64,000 nt of DNA from Clostridia bacterium. Lineage in GTDB: Bacteria; Bacillota; Clostridia; Oscillospirales; CAG-272. The notes under the pieces were generated by a model. The model did no database searches. It had not been told where the DNA came from and saw only the letters and a list, made by a program, of their open reading frames with translations. Of the stretch, positions 1 through 8,224 are shown one piece after another (position 1 is the first letter of the stretch; each line of letters opens with the position of its first letter). The stretch spans positions 1-64,000 of the forward strand of contig JAFTOI010000040.1 in NCBI GenBank assembly GCA_017463865.1, in the 5' to 3' direction. The translations under genes were made by a program, and so were the position numbers.

Positions 1-2
1 TG

Positions 3-68
3 AATGTGGAAGAGTACCTGACTGAGCTGTTCCAGTGTAAAGCCGGTACTGTTGTGTTGCCCTGGTGA
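3..68 (+). CDS. C-terminal tail of a gene truncated by the window edge
   Basis: An open frame enters from the left edge and stops at TGA 66-68, giving about 21 residues that end in VVLPW. The pattern YLTELF followed by LPW recalls the C-terminus of some IS66-type transposases, but the piece is too short to assign. A strong terminator follows 11 nt later, which fits a real gene end. Confidence 0.4.
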   Translation, partial: NVEEYLTELFQCKAGTVVLPW

Positions 69-78
69 ATGAATATGC

Positions 79-112
79 AAAACCGTCAGTCTGTTATGGC
101 TGACGGTTTTTT
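79..112 (+). terminator. Rho-independent terminator
   Basis: The arms AACCGTCAG and CTGACGGTT enclose a 10-nt loop and run into six Ts. It lies just after the partial gene that ends at 68 and most likely ends its transcript. Confidence 0.75.
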
Positions 113-158
113 GTGGGAGACATGGTTTATTTCGCGGTTACATAGTTTAACAATCAAG

Positions 159-193
159 AAAAATGCTCTGGCGAATTTTCGCCAGAGCATTTT
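159..193. terminator. Symmetric hairpin, probable bidirectional terminator
   Basis: The 14-nt arms AAAATGCTCTGGCG and CGCCAGAGCATTTT surround a 6-nt AT-rich loop, with A and T tracts on both sides. It could serve the truncated gene on the left and the minus-strand relic that ends at 203. Confidence 0.65.
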
Positions 194-202
194 GTGTATG
201 AC

Positions 203-350
203 TTAGAAGAAATCAACATTATCGAAATTTTTTAAGATTTCAATAGGTGCAGTTTCAAGTGCTTTCATTGAATATACTTTATCACCACGAAATGTAACTT
301 GAAATATACAGGGATTGAATTGGCTATCCGAATATAGGTTGTTGTGTTTT
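203..350 (-). pseudogene. C-terminal relic of an unrecognised gene (minus strand)
   Basis: The minus strand is open from about 350 down to TAA at 203-205 and translates to a coherent piece of about 48 residues that includes QVTFRGDKVYSMKALETAP and ends in NVDFF. No start codon with a ribosome binding site is visible, and the frame is closed by a stop further upstream. I do not recognise the family. It reads like the leftover 3' end of a gene whose front was removed. The base composition is AT-rich, unlike the genes beyond 3.7 kb. Confidence 0.35.
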
Positions 351-461
351 ATTTATGAAAAAGAGAGACTTGAAAAAGAGATTCAATATTTAATTGAAAG
401 CATTGCGTTTTTGCTTATGCGGCAAACAATTTTCCGATATGACCACCTAATATTGATGTGA
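345..461 (+). pseudogene. Open, coding-looking fragment without a start
   Basis: This plus-strand frame is open and stops at TGA 459-461. It reads as an acidic/basic helical stretch (EKERLEKEIQYLIESIAFL). There is no start codon with a Shine-Dalgarno sequence. It abuts the minus-strand relic, so the region appears to be a junction of two gene fragments. From 462 to 555 I see nothing further. Confidence 0.25.
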
Positions 462-555
462 CTGCATACCCAACAGAACGGTAACAGTTGTTATTCCCAT
501 ATCATATCTTGCCCCCGCCTATGCTGCAGCCGATGATACAACCATCAGAATTTTC

Positions 556-1293
556 TTATGTCCTCCGGTATGCTGTAGGAGACACTCCTGACATGGTTTT
601 GAAAAAATTACTAAAATAGTATATATCATCAAAGCCACATTCGGAAGCAATCACTTTGATCGGCAGATCGGTCGTATATAAAAGTGCTTTTGCTTTATCT
701 AATTTTAATTCATTTATGTACCGAATGGGGGTTACATGCATATTTTTCTCAAAAAGCCTGACAAATTGCGGGTAAGAAAGATGGACGGCTTTGGCGACAT
801 CGCTTACCGCTATTCCTTTATCAAAACGATCTCGGATGATATCCAGAGCTTGTACGATTCGTTGATCGTTTATGCTGCTGTGGTTTTTGGGGGCTGCTTT
901 TTCTGAATAATAAATGTGCAGAATATCATTAAGCAGGTGCTCAATATATGGCATGTTTTTTTCAATATCCGCATTGACACTGTTGAGCAGCGCGATATCG
1001 GATCGGATCCGATCAGAATGAAAAAACGATATGGGGGCATCGGAATCGATAAAATCGAAATCTATATCAAAAATATGAAGCACCACCGGCGTTAAAACCG
1101 TTCGATCATAGTATGATCCTTTTTTATAAAATACGCAATCCGACTCGGCTGCTTGATATGTCTGCCCGTTTATGGTATATTCAAAATCACCTTTTTCTAT
1201 GAGATACACGGAATTGCGCCTACTGCAGAAATGTTCTTTTATAAAAGTTTTTCGCTCTACCCGCAGATATCTATGTACTTTGGCTATTTCCAC
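556..1293 (-). CDS. AraC-family transcriptional regulator
   Basis: A 245-residue cytoplasmic regulator. The first ~130 residues form a cupin-like effector domain (GDFEYTINGQTYQ, VFYKKGSYYDR). The last ~100 residues are the double helix-turn-helix of the AraC/XylS family: the first helix pair around VSDVAKAVHLSYPQFVRLFE, and the second with the family signature IKVIASECGFDDIYYFSNFF and ending SPTAYRR. It is transcribed away from the HAD-phosphatase/FAD-oxidoreductase pair, which begins 112 nt away, so control of that pair is the obvious inference. The effector is unknown; AraC proteins with this layout commonly sense carbon sources. The start is preceded by GAGGGAATACG. Confidence 0.9.
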   Translation of the reverse strand: MEIAKVHRYLRVERKTFIKEHFCSRRNSVYLIEKGDFEYTINGQTYQAAESDCVFYKKGSYYDRTVLTPVVLHIFDIDFDFIDSDAPISFFHSDRIRSDIALLNSVNADIEKNMPYIEHLLNDILHIYYSEKAAPKNHSSINDQRIVQALDIIRDRFDKGIAVSDVAKAVHLSYPQFVRLFEKNMHVTPIRYINELKLDKAKALLYTTDLPIKVIASECGFDDIYYFSNFFKTMSGVSPTAYRRT

Positions 1294-1326
1294 TCGTATT
1301 CCCTCTTGATAGTTTTTTATAAATTA

Positions 1327-1355
1327 ATCATATAAAATTTCATTCCTTTTGTCAA
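1327..1355 (-). promoter_or_regulatory. Promoter of the AraC-family gene
   Basis: On the minus strand TTGACA (1350-1355) and TATGAT (1327-1332) are 17 nt apart. It lies in the AT-rich divergent gap to the HAD gene, whose own -10-like TATAAT is at 1366-1371, so the two start regions overlap and could share an operator. Confidence 0.6.
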
Positions 1356-1404
1356 GTGTTTTTCGTATAATTATATCATAATATCACAAAGAGGTTCTGA
1401 AATT

Positions 1405-2286
1405 TTGAATCAATGCAAACTAATCATGTTCGATCTGGACGGTACCGCTCTTCTGCAGGACAAAATCAATATATCCCCGAGATTATTGGCTGCCTTGGAA
1501 AGAGCACATCGCACAGGGATACATATTGTCCCCATCACAGGGCGTCCATACATCTTTCTCCCGCCCATTTTGCGCACAGACTTACCGTGGAAAGAGATCT
1601 GTGTGCTCAACAACGGCGGTGAATACCGACGCTTTTCAGACGGAAAAATCATTGACTCAGCACATATGCCCTATTACGATGCGAAACAGATCATAGAGCT
1701 TGCAGCGAAATATTTTACCCCGATAGAGCTGACCGTAAACGATAAAATCATGATGACCGAAGCAGATCGCGACCGGCTGTGCAGCTTTCATATTCCCGCG
1801 CTGCAACATCATATTGACCATGATCTTATGGCACACGGCCATTTTGCGGATGATCTGAATCAATACGCAGAAGAAAATTGCCCAATGGTGGAAAAGCTGA
1901 CAATGCCCTATGTACCGCCAAAATTCAGGCGCGCATTATTTGAAGAGATCAATCGCTTACCGGTTTCCTGCGTGTGGGGAAGTCCCAATGGAATTGAGGT
2001 CACCGCCTCCGAGGCAACCAAAGGAAACGGGCTTTTATGGGTATGTCGCTATTTCGACATCACGCCTGAAGCGTGTATGGCTTTTGGCGACAGCGGCAAT
2101 GATGTCTCCATGCTCAAGCTTGCCGGTATGGGGGTCGCCATGGGGAATGCGCCCGACCCTGTTAAGGACGCTGCCGATCTGATCACCGATACAAACATGG
2201 AAGACGGCGTAGCCAAGGTAATAGAAAAATATCTTCTGAATCAATACATATCAGACGGGAGGAACACAAATGAACACAACGTATGA
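1405..2286 (+). CDS. HAD-superfamily phosphatase, Cof type (IIB)
   Basis: A 293-residue soluble protein of the Cof/YidA-like HAD hydrolases, which dephosphorylate sugar phosphates and similar small molecules. Visible motifs are motif I FDLDGTALL near the N-terminus (the two Asp are nucleophile and acid/base), motif II PITGRPY, the conserved Lys near TKGNGLLWV, and motif IV FGDSGNDVSML with the Mg-binding Asp pair. The start used here is TTG with GAGG about 10 nt upstream; no closer ATG is in frame. It overlaps the following oxidoreductase gene by 17 nt, so the two are co-transcribed and probably translationally coupled. The substrate cannot be told from sequence. Confidence 0.88.
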   Translation: MNQCKLIMFDLDGTALLQDKINISPRLLAALERAHRTGIHIVPITGRPYIFLPPILRTDLPWKEICVLNNGGEYRRFSDGKIIDSAHMPYYDAKQIIELAAKYFTPIELTVNDKIMMTEADRDRLCSFHIPALQHHIDHDLMAHGHFADDLNQYAEENCPMVEKLTMPYVPPKFRRALFEEINRLPVSCVWGSPNGIEVTASEATKGNGLLWVCRYFDITPEACMAFGDSGNDVSMLKLAGMGVAMGNAPDPVKDAADLITDTNMEDGVAKVIEKYLLNQYISDGRNTNEHNV

Positions 2287-3634
2287 TGTAATTGTTGTTG
2301 GCGGCGGACCGGGGGGATTACCGGCTGCCATTGCGGCGGCACGGGAGGGAATGAAGGTTCTGCTCATCGAACGGAGTGCCGCCCTCGGAGGGCTTGCCAA
2401 TTCCGGGCTGCCTCTTTTGGGCTTTGTAGACAGAGCAGGCAATCATGTTTTGGGCGGCATTCCACAGGAATTTGTGGATCGTTTGGCGGAGGTTGACGGA
2501 ACCTTGGGACATATACAATGTCCCATACATAACAGTCTTACCATCATTAACCCCCACTGGTTTCGCATTATAGCACTGGAAATGTGCCAGGAAGCAGGTG
2601 TGGATGTGCTGCTCTATGCAGAACTGATGGATGTAACGACCACTGACCAGCGTATCACAGAAATAACGGCTCTATGCCGTGGTGAGATCAGAAGCTTCAC
2701 GGCATCTGTGTTTATTGATGCCACCGGTGATGCCTGCCTGTCCACGAAAGCTGGGGCATTGTGTCAAAAAAACGAAAAGCTGCAGCCGGGTTCACTCACC
2801 TTTACAATCGGCAATATGAATAAAACCCGTTTTTTGAAATATCTTGAGGAACATCCCGAATCAGCCAAATTACCCGACACCTACGGGATGGCGCAGACAC
2901 ACGAGCAATTCTTCGATGCAAAAGCCTTCACCTTTACCGGATTCGCCGAGCTTATTGCGCTGGCGCGCCAAAACAACGATTTCTCTCTGCCGAGAGACCG
3001 CATCATTTTTATGACGCTCGGCGAGCCTGGACAGGTGATGGTCAATACCACACGCGCCAACGGGGTGGATACATCCGATTACGAAAGCGTTTTGCAGGGA
3101 GAGTTTGCGTGTCATCGCCAGATCAAGGAACTCATGCGATTCTTCAAAAAATACGCGCCCGGATTTGAAGATTGTTATCTGGCTTCCATTTCTCCATGTC
3201 TGGGTTCACGCGAAAGTTACCGTATTATCGGAGAAAAAACGCTCACCTCCGATGCGCTTTGTCATTGTGATATTCCTGCAGACACTGTAACACTTGCGGG
3301 ATACAATGTGGATGTTCATGTACCTTATTCAGAGCAATTGTCTTTGCAGCCTGTGAAGCATGCCGTGGGGGTACCCTTTGGATGCTTGGTCTCGCAAAAC
3401 ATACACAATCTGATGGCAGCGGGCAGATGTGCTTCTGTTGACAGCAGCATTTACGGCTTAACAAGGATTATGGGAACATGTATGGGTATGGGTGAAGCGG
3501 CGGGAACCGCCGCAGCACTTGCGCTCCGAAGCAATATTGAGCTTAAAGATATGGATGGATCCAAGCTGCGGGACAAGCTTCTTAAAAACAATGTTATTTT
3601 GAACATTGGGAAAAAATGGACTCCTGCGGATTAA
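2270..3634 (+). CDS. FAD-dependent oxidoreductase (FAD_oxidored type)
   Basis: A 454-residue flavoprotein. It starts with a Rossmann dinucleotide-binding fold (VIVVGGGPGGLPAAIAAARE, then LLIERSAALGG), has the internal FIDATGDACLS motif typical of the FAD-dependent dehydrogenase group, and ends with a second FAD-contacting segment (LMAAGRCASVDSS, then GMGEAAGTAAALAL). Members of this group oxidise diverse substrates, and many sit in sugar or organic-acid catabolic clusters; the substrate here is unknown. The start overlaps the HAD gene and has GGGAGG 9 nt upstream. No transporter is adjacent, so the pathway is incomplete in this window. Confidence 0.85.
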   Translation: MNTTYDVIVVGGGPGGLPAAIAAAREGMKVLLIERSAALGGLANSGLPLLGFVDRAGNHVLGGIPQEFVDRLAEVDGTLGHIQCPIHNSLTIINPHWFRIIALEMCQEAGVDVLLYAELMDVTTTDQRITEITALCRGEIRSFTASVFIDATGDACLSTKAGALCQKNEKLQPGSLTFTIGNMNKTRFLKYLEEHPESAKLPDTYGMAQTHEQFFDAKAFTFTGFAELIALARQNNDFSLPRDRIIFMTLGEPGQVMVNTTRANGVDTSDYESVLQGEFACHRQIKELMRFFKKYAPGFEDCYLASISPCLGSRESYRIIGEKTLTSDALCHCDIPADTVTLAGYNVDVHVPYSEQLSLQPVKHAVGVPFGCLVSQNIHNLMAAGRCASVDSSIYGLTRIMGTCMGMGEAAGTAAALALRSNIELKDMDGSKLRDKLLKNNVILNIGKKWTPAD

Positions 3635-3689
3635 ACGCTCATTATCTTGCATGTAACGGCTGCACAATATACACAAGGCAAAACAGACA

Positions 3690-3720
3690 GAGCCATCCGA
3701 ATTTCGGATGGCTCTTATTT
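3690..3720 (+). terminator. Terminator after the FAD oxidoreductase
   Basis: Arms AGAGCCATCCGAA and TCGGATGGCTCT with a very short loop, followed by TATTTT. It sits between the convergent oxidoreductase and glycosyltransferase genes and can serve both. Confidence 0.8.
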
Positions 3721-3727
3721 TCACGTA

Positions 3728-5989
3728 TTACCGCTTCCTCCCGGCGCGGCAGAGCTTCACGGCCAGCGCGGCGTTTTTCTGCGCGAGGGCGGCCAGCTCG
3801 GTATCGCGGCGGGCGAGGGTGTCGGCGTCGGGGGCGGCTGCGGCCGAGATGGCGAGGGCGGCCAGCTCGTCGGCGAAGGGGTGGTCGGGGATGATGGGGG
3901 CGGGCTGGCCGGCGTAGGCGAGGAAAGCGTCGACCTTTGGGTCATAGGAGATGCCGATGGCGGGGATGTGCATGTGCGTCGCGTAGATCAGCATATGCAG
4001 GCGCATGCCGACGGCCAGCGAGACCCGGGCAAGCAGGCCGCACAGCTCGGGGGCGGTCAGCTCGGTGAGGATGAGGCTGCCGGCGGGGGAGCGGGCAAGC
4101 AGGCGGCGGCAGATGGGCTCGTCCAGCTCGGCCTGCATGGGGATGAAGATGGGCAGCATGCCGGTGGCGTTGGCAATCTGCCCGACGGCGCGGGCAACTT
4201 CGTCCTCGAATTCGCGTTCGCCCAGCATGCCGTCGGCGGCACCCAGCATGTGCCAGGCGCGCAGCGATACGGCGAAGTAGCGCCGATCGTGGCGGTAGTC
4301 GGTGCGAGCCAGGATGGCGTCGATGCGGGACGCGGGCGCGGGCGTGAGGGTGAAGGCGGGGTCAGCGGTGAGCACGATGTGTTCATCCTGTCCGATGCCA
4401 AGTGCTTGCAGCTCATCCATCGAGGCGGGGTCACGGAGGGTGATGAGATCAAGCCGTTTCAGCGCCTGGGCGGCGCGGGCGCGGTTGGCGGGGTGGTAGA
4501 GCGGCCCGATGCCGTTGGCGTAGAGCATGACCGGCAGGCCGGAGCGCCGCGCGAGGCCGATGATCGAGAGGTAATAGAGAAGCGATTTTGTGCTGGTATT
4601 GTCCTGCAGCAGCGAGCCGCCGCCGCTGATGAGCAGGCGGGCGTGGCGCATCTCGCGAAGGATGGCGGGCAGATTCGTCCGTCCGATACAGCGGACGGCA
4701 AAGCGCTCCCGCATGCGGCGGGGGGATTTGGCCAGCACGGTGATCCGCAGGTCGGGCGCCTCGGCACGGAGACTGTCGAGGATGCAGGCCAGCAGACTGT
4801 CATCGCCGATGTTGCCGAAGCCGTAGTAGCCGCTGATGATGACCTCGCCGCGGCGGTAGGGCGCATAGGGGGTGAGGGTGCGGTAGACAGCGAGGCAGTC
4901 GGCCGCCATGCGGTCGGCCGAGTAGTGGGCGGTGATGATGGCGCGGTTGCGCTCGCCGATCTCGCGCAGCTCGTCGGCGGGCTTGGCCAGCAGGCTGCCG
5001 AGGTCGCGTGCCAGCCAGTCGGCGCGGGGCAGGTCATAGCCGCGGCAGCAGAAGTTGGTCTCCATGGCGGCAGCGAGGTTGTCGGCGGTGAGGGTGCCCA
5101 GCCAGCCCTCATTGCCGGCGACGACGACCGGTTTGCCCTCGGCCATGGCCTCGAGGGTGGCGCGGGAGACGCCGACGAAGATGTCGCCAAGGGCAATGCA
5201 GCGGTCGACGTCGGTGCGGCGGCCGATGGCGTGGACGGCTGTGCGGCCGAGGCGGCGGTTGGTCTCGTCGCCCAGCGATTTGATGCGGGCATAGTCGCTG
5301 CCGCCGCCGATGAGGATGGCCTCGACGTCGCCGAAGCGGCCGCAGAGCTCGGGCAGAACAGCGATCAGCTGCTCGGCCACCAGCGAGCAGTCGGTATCCA
5401 TGCGGCTGACAAAGACGATGCGGCGGCTGCCCGGCCGCAGGCCGAGCTCGGCGGCGAGAGCCGCCGTTTCGGGTGCGTCGGCGACGGCGGGCGAGAAGCG
5501 GGCCATGTCGATGCCGTTGATGGTGGTGGTGATGTTGTCGGGCGGGAGGTCGTATTCGTCGATGAGGTACTGCTTGAGGTCGTCGCTGATGGTGATGGTG
5601 CGCTCGCCCCACTCGGAGGCGGTGCGCAGGAGGGGATTGACCTTGAAATGCGCGTGGGCGGTGGTGACGAAGCGGAAGCCCATCTGCCGGTGCAGCATGC
5701 CGCAGAGGAAGGCGGGGATGCGGGCGTGGGCGTGGACGATGTCGAACTGCTCGGTGCGCAGGAGCCGCCGCAGGCCGAGATAGGAGCGGACGAGCGCGGC
5801 CGGGCTCTTGGTGTTGAGGGGCAGGGTGACGTGCTTTACCCCGGCGGCGGCCAGGTCGGGGAGGTAGGCGCCGCCGCAGGAGACGACGGTGACGTCGCAC
5901 CCCGCGCGCACCATGGCGCGGGACAGCTCAAGGACGTGGGTCTCGGCGCCGCCGATGTCCATCGACATCGTGGTCATCAGTATTTTCAT
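3728..5989 (-). CDS. Fusion of a GT4 glycosyltransferase and a CsaB-type polysaccharide pyruvyl transferase
   Basis: A 753-residue two-enzyme protein. Residues 1 to ~375 are a GT-B glycosyltransferase of family 4: GGAETHVLELSRAM at the N-terminus, VHAHARIPAF, INGIDMARFSP, and the C-terminal donor-site region GVSRATLEAMAEGKPVVV. Residues ~385 to 745 are a polysaccharide pyruvyl transferase of the CsaB type (GYYGFGNIGDDSLLACIL, LISGGGSLLQDNTS, NGIGPL, then RLHMLIYA). CsaB adds ketal pyruvate to secondary wall polymers that anchor surface-layer proteins, so the fusion may build and pyruvylate one polymer. I chose the ATG at 5989 (GAGGTAACGCC before it) rather than an in-frame codon 14 residues upstream. 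It lies directly behind tRNA-Gly and its terminator and has no clear promoter of its own. Confidence 0.88.
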   Translation of the reverse strand: MKILMTTMSMDIGGAETHVLELSRAMVRAGCDVTVVSCGGAYLPDLAAAGVKHVTLPLNTKSPAALVRSYLGLRRLLRTEQFDIVHAHARIPAFLCGMLHRQMGFRFVTTAHAHFKVNPLLRTASEWGERTITISDDLKQYLIDEYDLPPDNITTTINGIDMARFSPAVADAPETAALAAELGLRPGSRRIVFVSRMDTDCSLVAEQLIAVLPELCGRFGDVEAILIGGGSDYARIKSLGDETNRRLGRTAVHAIGRRTDVDRCIALGDIFVGVSRATLEAMAEGKPVVVAGNEGWLGTLTADNLAAAMETNFCCRGYDLPRADWLARDLGSLLAKPADELREIGERNRAIITAHYSADRMAADCLAVYRTLTPYAPYRRGEVIISGYYGFGNIGDDSLLACILDSLRAEAPDLRITVLAKSPRRMRERFAVRCIGRTNLPAILREMRHARLLISGGGSLLQDNTSTKSLLYYLSIIGLARRSGLPVMLYANGIGPLYHPANRARAAQALKRLDLITLRDPASMDELQALGIGQDEHIVLTADPAFTLTPAPASRIDAILARTDYRHDRRYFAVSLRAWHMLGAADGMLGEREFEDEVARAVGQIANATGMLPIFIPMQAELDEPICRRLLARSPAGSLILTELTAPELCGLLARVSLAVGMRLHMLIYATHMHIPAIGISYDPKVDAFLAYAGQPAPIIPDHPFADELAALAISAAAAPDADTLARRDTELAALAQKNAALAVKLCRAGRKR

Positions 5990-6022
5990 GGCGTTACCTC
6001 GTGAGAGTCGGTGAATGTAGGG

Positions 6023-6056
6023 AAAAAGCACCTTTGCCGCAGGGCAAAGGTGCTTT
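6023..6056 (-). terminator. Terminator of tRNA-Gly
   Basis: A perfect hairpin of AAAGCACCTTTGCC with its complement, with a T tract on the minus strand. It follows the tRNA by a few bases. The glycosyltransferase start codon is only 34 nt further on, so its expression would need read-through or a promoter inside this short stretch. Confidence 0.8.
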
Positions 6057-6063
6057 GCACTTT

Positions 6064-6137
6064 TGGAGCAGGCGACGGGAATCGAACCCGCATCTCCAGC
6101 TTGGGAAGCTGGGGTTTTACCACTAGACTACGCCTGC
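6064..6137 (-). tRNA. tRNA-Gly (anticodon CCC)
   Basis: On the minus strand a complete cloverleaf is readable: acceptor arm GCAGGCG/CGCCTGC, D arm around TAGTCTAGTGGTAAAAC, anticodon stem CCAGC/GCTGG with loop TTCCCAA (anticodon CCC), T arm GCGGGTTCGATTCCCGT, U as discriminator base and an encoded CCA end. It decodes GGG codons. Confidence 0.95.
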
Positions 6138-6147
6138 GACACCATAT

Positions 6148-6176
6148 AGTATACACCAAATCGCGGCGAATGTCAA
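6148..6176 (-). promoter_or_regulatory. Promoter of tRNA-Gly
   Basis: Minus-strand TTGACA (6171-6176) and TATACT (6148-6153) are exactly 17 nt apart, 11 nt before the tRNA 5' end. Confidence 0.8.
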
Positions 6177-6218
6177 TGGCCGGACGGAAAATTTCCCGAA
6201 ATATTTCCCGGCGCGGCG

Positions 6219-7034
6219 TTAAACCGGCTTGCGAACGATAAGCAAAAACCGATGCGTCCGCCCCGCAGCACAGCCGTCCCTCTCGATCAGCGCCTGCGCG
6301 CGCTCGAGGGCCCCGAGGCAGGCATCGACCGAGAAGCCAGGGAACTCCCATTCGATGATGCGGGCAAACCAGACCAGCGCGCCCACGTCGAAGAAGCGGA
6401 TCGAGCCATACCATTCCTGCGCCGCCTCGATGACAAGGCCGGCGGCAGTGAAGCGATCGGCGGCGATGTGCAGATATTGGTCGGGAAAGGGGAGCGGCGT
6501 GTCACCGAGCAGCATCTCGACCAGCTCGCGGTCGTTCTCGGCGCCGACCTGCTGCGTGACGAACACCCCGCCTGGGCGGAGCAGCCGGGCGATCTCGGCG
6601 GGGTTGAAGTCGCCGTGGCGGTTGAGAATGAGGTCGAAGCACCCGTCAGCGAAGGGCAGCGGGCCCTTCGCGTCGGCGGGGCGGAAGTCGATGCCGAGCG
6701 GCAGCAGCTCGCGCGTACACAGCGCAATGTTGGGCGGGTAGCCCTCGGTGGCCGCCGTCAGCGCCGGCGGATGACCGAGGCTGCGCAGGAACTCGCCTCC
6801 GCCGGTGTCGAGATCAAGGATGCGCATGTCTGGGGTCAGGCGGGCGAGGATCTCGGCGCGGTAGTCCCAGGGGAGGTTGTCCTCCTCGGCATAGCGGCCG
6901 TCGATGTGGGAGAAATCCCAGCCGTGGATGTGGGCGATGGCCTCCTCCGCCCGCCAGCTGGCGTGGAGGTGGGGATAGCGGCTCGTGCGTGCAATCCCGG
7001 ACAACGCTTCGGCACGGTCGGTGATGTTGCACAT
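6219..7034 (-). CDS. SAM-dependent methyltransferase (class I)
   Basis: A 271-residue protein with a Rossmann-type methyltransferase core: motif I ILDLDTGGGEFLRSLG (SAM-binding glycine loop, slightly altered from ExGxGxG), an acidic residue after motif II (TAATEGYPPNIALC), then PFADGCFDLILNRHGDFNP and LLRPGGVFVTQQVG. It matches proteins usually annotated as class I methyltransferases; the acceptor is unknown. The ATG at 7034 is chosen because GGAGG stands 7 nt before it, while an in-frame GTG two codons earlier would overlap that site. It is the last gene of a four-gene operon behind three small membrane proteins, 19 nt after the nearest. Confidence 0.82.
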   Translation of the reverse strand: MCNITDRAEALSGIARTSRYPHLHASWRAEEAIAHIHGWDFSHIDGRYAEEDNLPWDYRAEILARLTPDMRILDLDTGGGEFLRSLGHPPALTAATEGYPPNIALCTRELLPLGIDFRPADAKGPLPFADGCFDLILNRHGDFNPAEIARLLRPGGVFVTQQVGAENDRELVEMLLGDTPLPFPDQYLHIAADRFTAAGLVIEAAQEWYGSIRFFDVGALVWFARIIEWEFPGFSVDACLGALERAQALIERDGCAAGRTHRFLLIVRKPV

Positions 7035-7053
7035 ATGCACCCCTCCTTGTGGA

Positions 7054-7647
7054 TCATGTCAATTTTGTCTGTGTGCCGAGCTGTTCGTCGGTACGCAGTG
7101 ATGTTCGTAAATTATATTGCATGACCAGCATCACGACATGTGCAGTCAGGCAAGCAAAGGATAGGAAAAATGCGGCTGTGCAGATCGTGTCTGAGCGGAT
7201 CAATCCGAAGAACATGTACATTGGGCCATAATCGCCGCCATCGGGAAAAAGCAGGTAGGCGCCCAGATAAAAGAGACCACTAAGTCGGGTGTAGAGCTTC
7301 ATTCGACTCGACTTTTCAAAATAAGCTGTCGCTCTGGAATTCATAAAAAAGAACAAAATCGCATGAACGACCGGTATTCCCGACATGGTGATAAATGTAC
7401 GAAACCATCCGAGATTAAAGACCCATGAGGCCGCCGCGATCAGCACACACAAAATGGAAAACAAATAACAGCGCAGTTTCATATATTCTTTCCGGATGAT
7501 CGAACAGACGACCATCCGGAGCACGAGCACGATCGCAGCAACCGCAGCCAATGCCACGATTGCGAGGAAAATGTATGCTACACCAACCGCAGCCAATGCC
7601 GCAATTGCGTGGAAAATGTAACCCACTTCAGTTGAAATCAGTGTCAT
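7054..7647 (-). CDS. Multi-pass membrane protein, paralog 3 of a tandem triplet
   Basis: A 197-residue integral membrane protein of unknown function with about five or six hydrophobic segments. It shares a fingerprint with the two genes upstream: CVLIAAASWVFNLGWFRT in the middle, a small soluble loop with the pattern AxxYFEKSSRMK, then YLLFPDGGD and FFGLIRSD. The start at 7647 (GGGGTGAACCG upstream) is preferred over a codon 18 residues earlier that lies inside the upstream gene. It follows its upstream paralog after 4 nt and precedes a methyltransferase gene by 19 nt. I recognise no named domain. Confidence 0.7.
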   Translation of the reverse strand: MTLISTEVGYIFHAIAALAAVGVAYIFLAIVALAAVAAIVLVLRMVVCSIIRKEYMKLRCYLFSILCVLIAAASWVFNLGWFRTFITMSGIPVVHAILFFFMNSRATAYFEKSSRMKLYTRLSGLFYLGAYLLFPDGGDYGPMYMFFGLIRSDTICTAAFFLSFACLTAHVVMLVMQYNLRTSLRTDEQLGTQTKLT

Positions 7648-7651
7648 CGGT

Positions 7652-8200
7652 TCACCCCATATTTGCTTTTTCTTCGGCCTGCAAAGTCTTTCGTAAAGCA
7701 CGCAGTCGGCTCATCATAATCAGGTGTATGATCAAACAGGCAACCGCAAGGTAAGCCATGATCATATAGAGCCAATCAATTTGGATCAAGCCAAAGAAAA
7801 AATATGATCGGACGTTGTCGATATCCGGGAAAAGTAAATAAGTACCTTCATAGAAGAGACAGATAAGCCAGATATACCGCTTGATTTGGCTCGATTTCTT
7901 CAAATAAGCTGACGCCTGAATATTGTAAGTAAGGAAAAAAGCTGCATGCCAATGCGGAACGCCAAGTACGGTCATCAAGAGACGCATAAAACCGGCATTG
8001 AAGACCCAAGAGGCTGCCGCGATCACCACACATAGGAGGGAGGGAAGCAAGCAACAGCCCAATTTATCATATTGCCGCCGGATCATCGAAACAATAAACG
8101 TCCATAGCATGGCCATTACCGCAGCAACTGCAACCGCAGTTGCTATCGCGATATAGACATTTATCATCCCCATCACGATGTCAGTTAGATCAAATCTCAT
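7652..8200 (-). CDS. Multi-pass membrane protein, paralog 2 of a tandem triplet
   Basis: A 182-residue membrane protein with an N-terminal helix pair (VYIAIATAVAVAAVMAMLW), then CVVIAAASWVFNAGFMR, the loop SAYLKKSSQIKRYIW, YLLFPDIDN, FFFGLIQID and a final helix followed by a charged tail (RALRKTLQAEEK). These landmarks match both neighbours in order, so the three genes arose by duplication. The extracellular or cytoplasmic placement of the conserved KSS loop is not clear. It starts 24 nt after the end of paralog 1. The function is unknown. Confidence 0.7.
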   Translation of the reverse strand: MRFDLTDIVMGMINVYIAIATAVAVAAVMAMLWTFIVSMIRRQYDKLGCCLLPSLLCVVIAAASWVFNAGFMRLLMTVLGVPHWHAAFFLTYNIQASAYLKKSSQIKRYIWLICLFYEGTYLLFPDIDNVRSYFFFGLIQIDWLYMIMAYLAVACLIIHLIMMSRLRALRKTLQAEEKANMG

Positions 8201-8224
8201 CCGATCACTCCGTTCAAGATCACT

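Noticed and set aside
1153..1335. Short plus-strand frame within the AraC gene start
   Set aside because: It lies antisense to the regulator's N-terminus and promoter and has no ribosome site.
3647..6004. Long open frame on the plus strand across the glycosyltransferase-CsaB gene
   Set aside because: It is antisense to a clear two-domain gene; its product is Gly/Ala/Val/Asp-rich with no motifs, as expected for the complement of GC-rich coding DNA.
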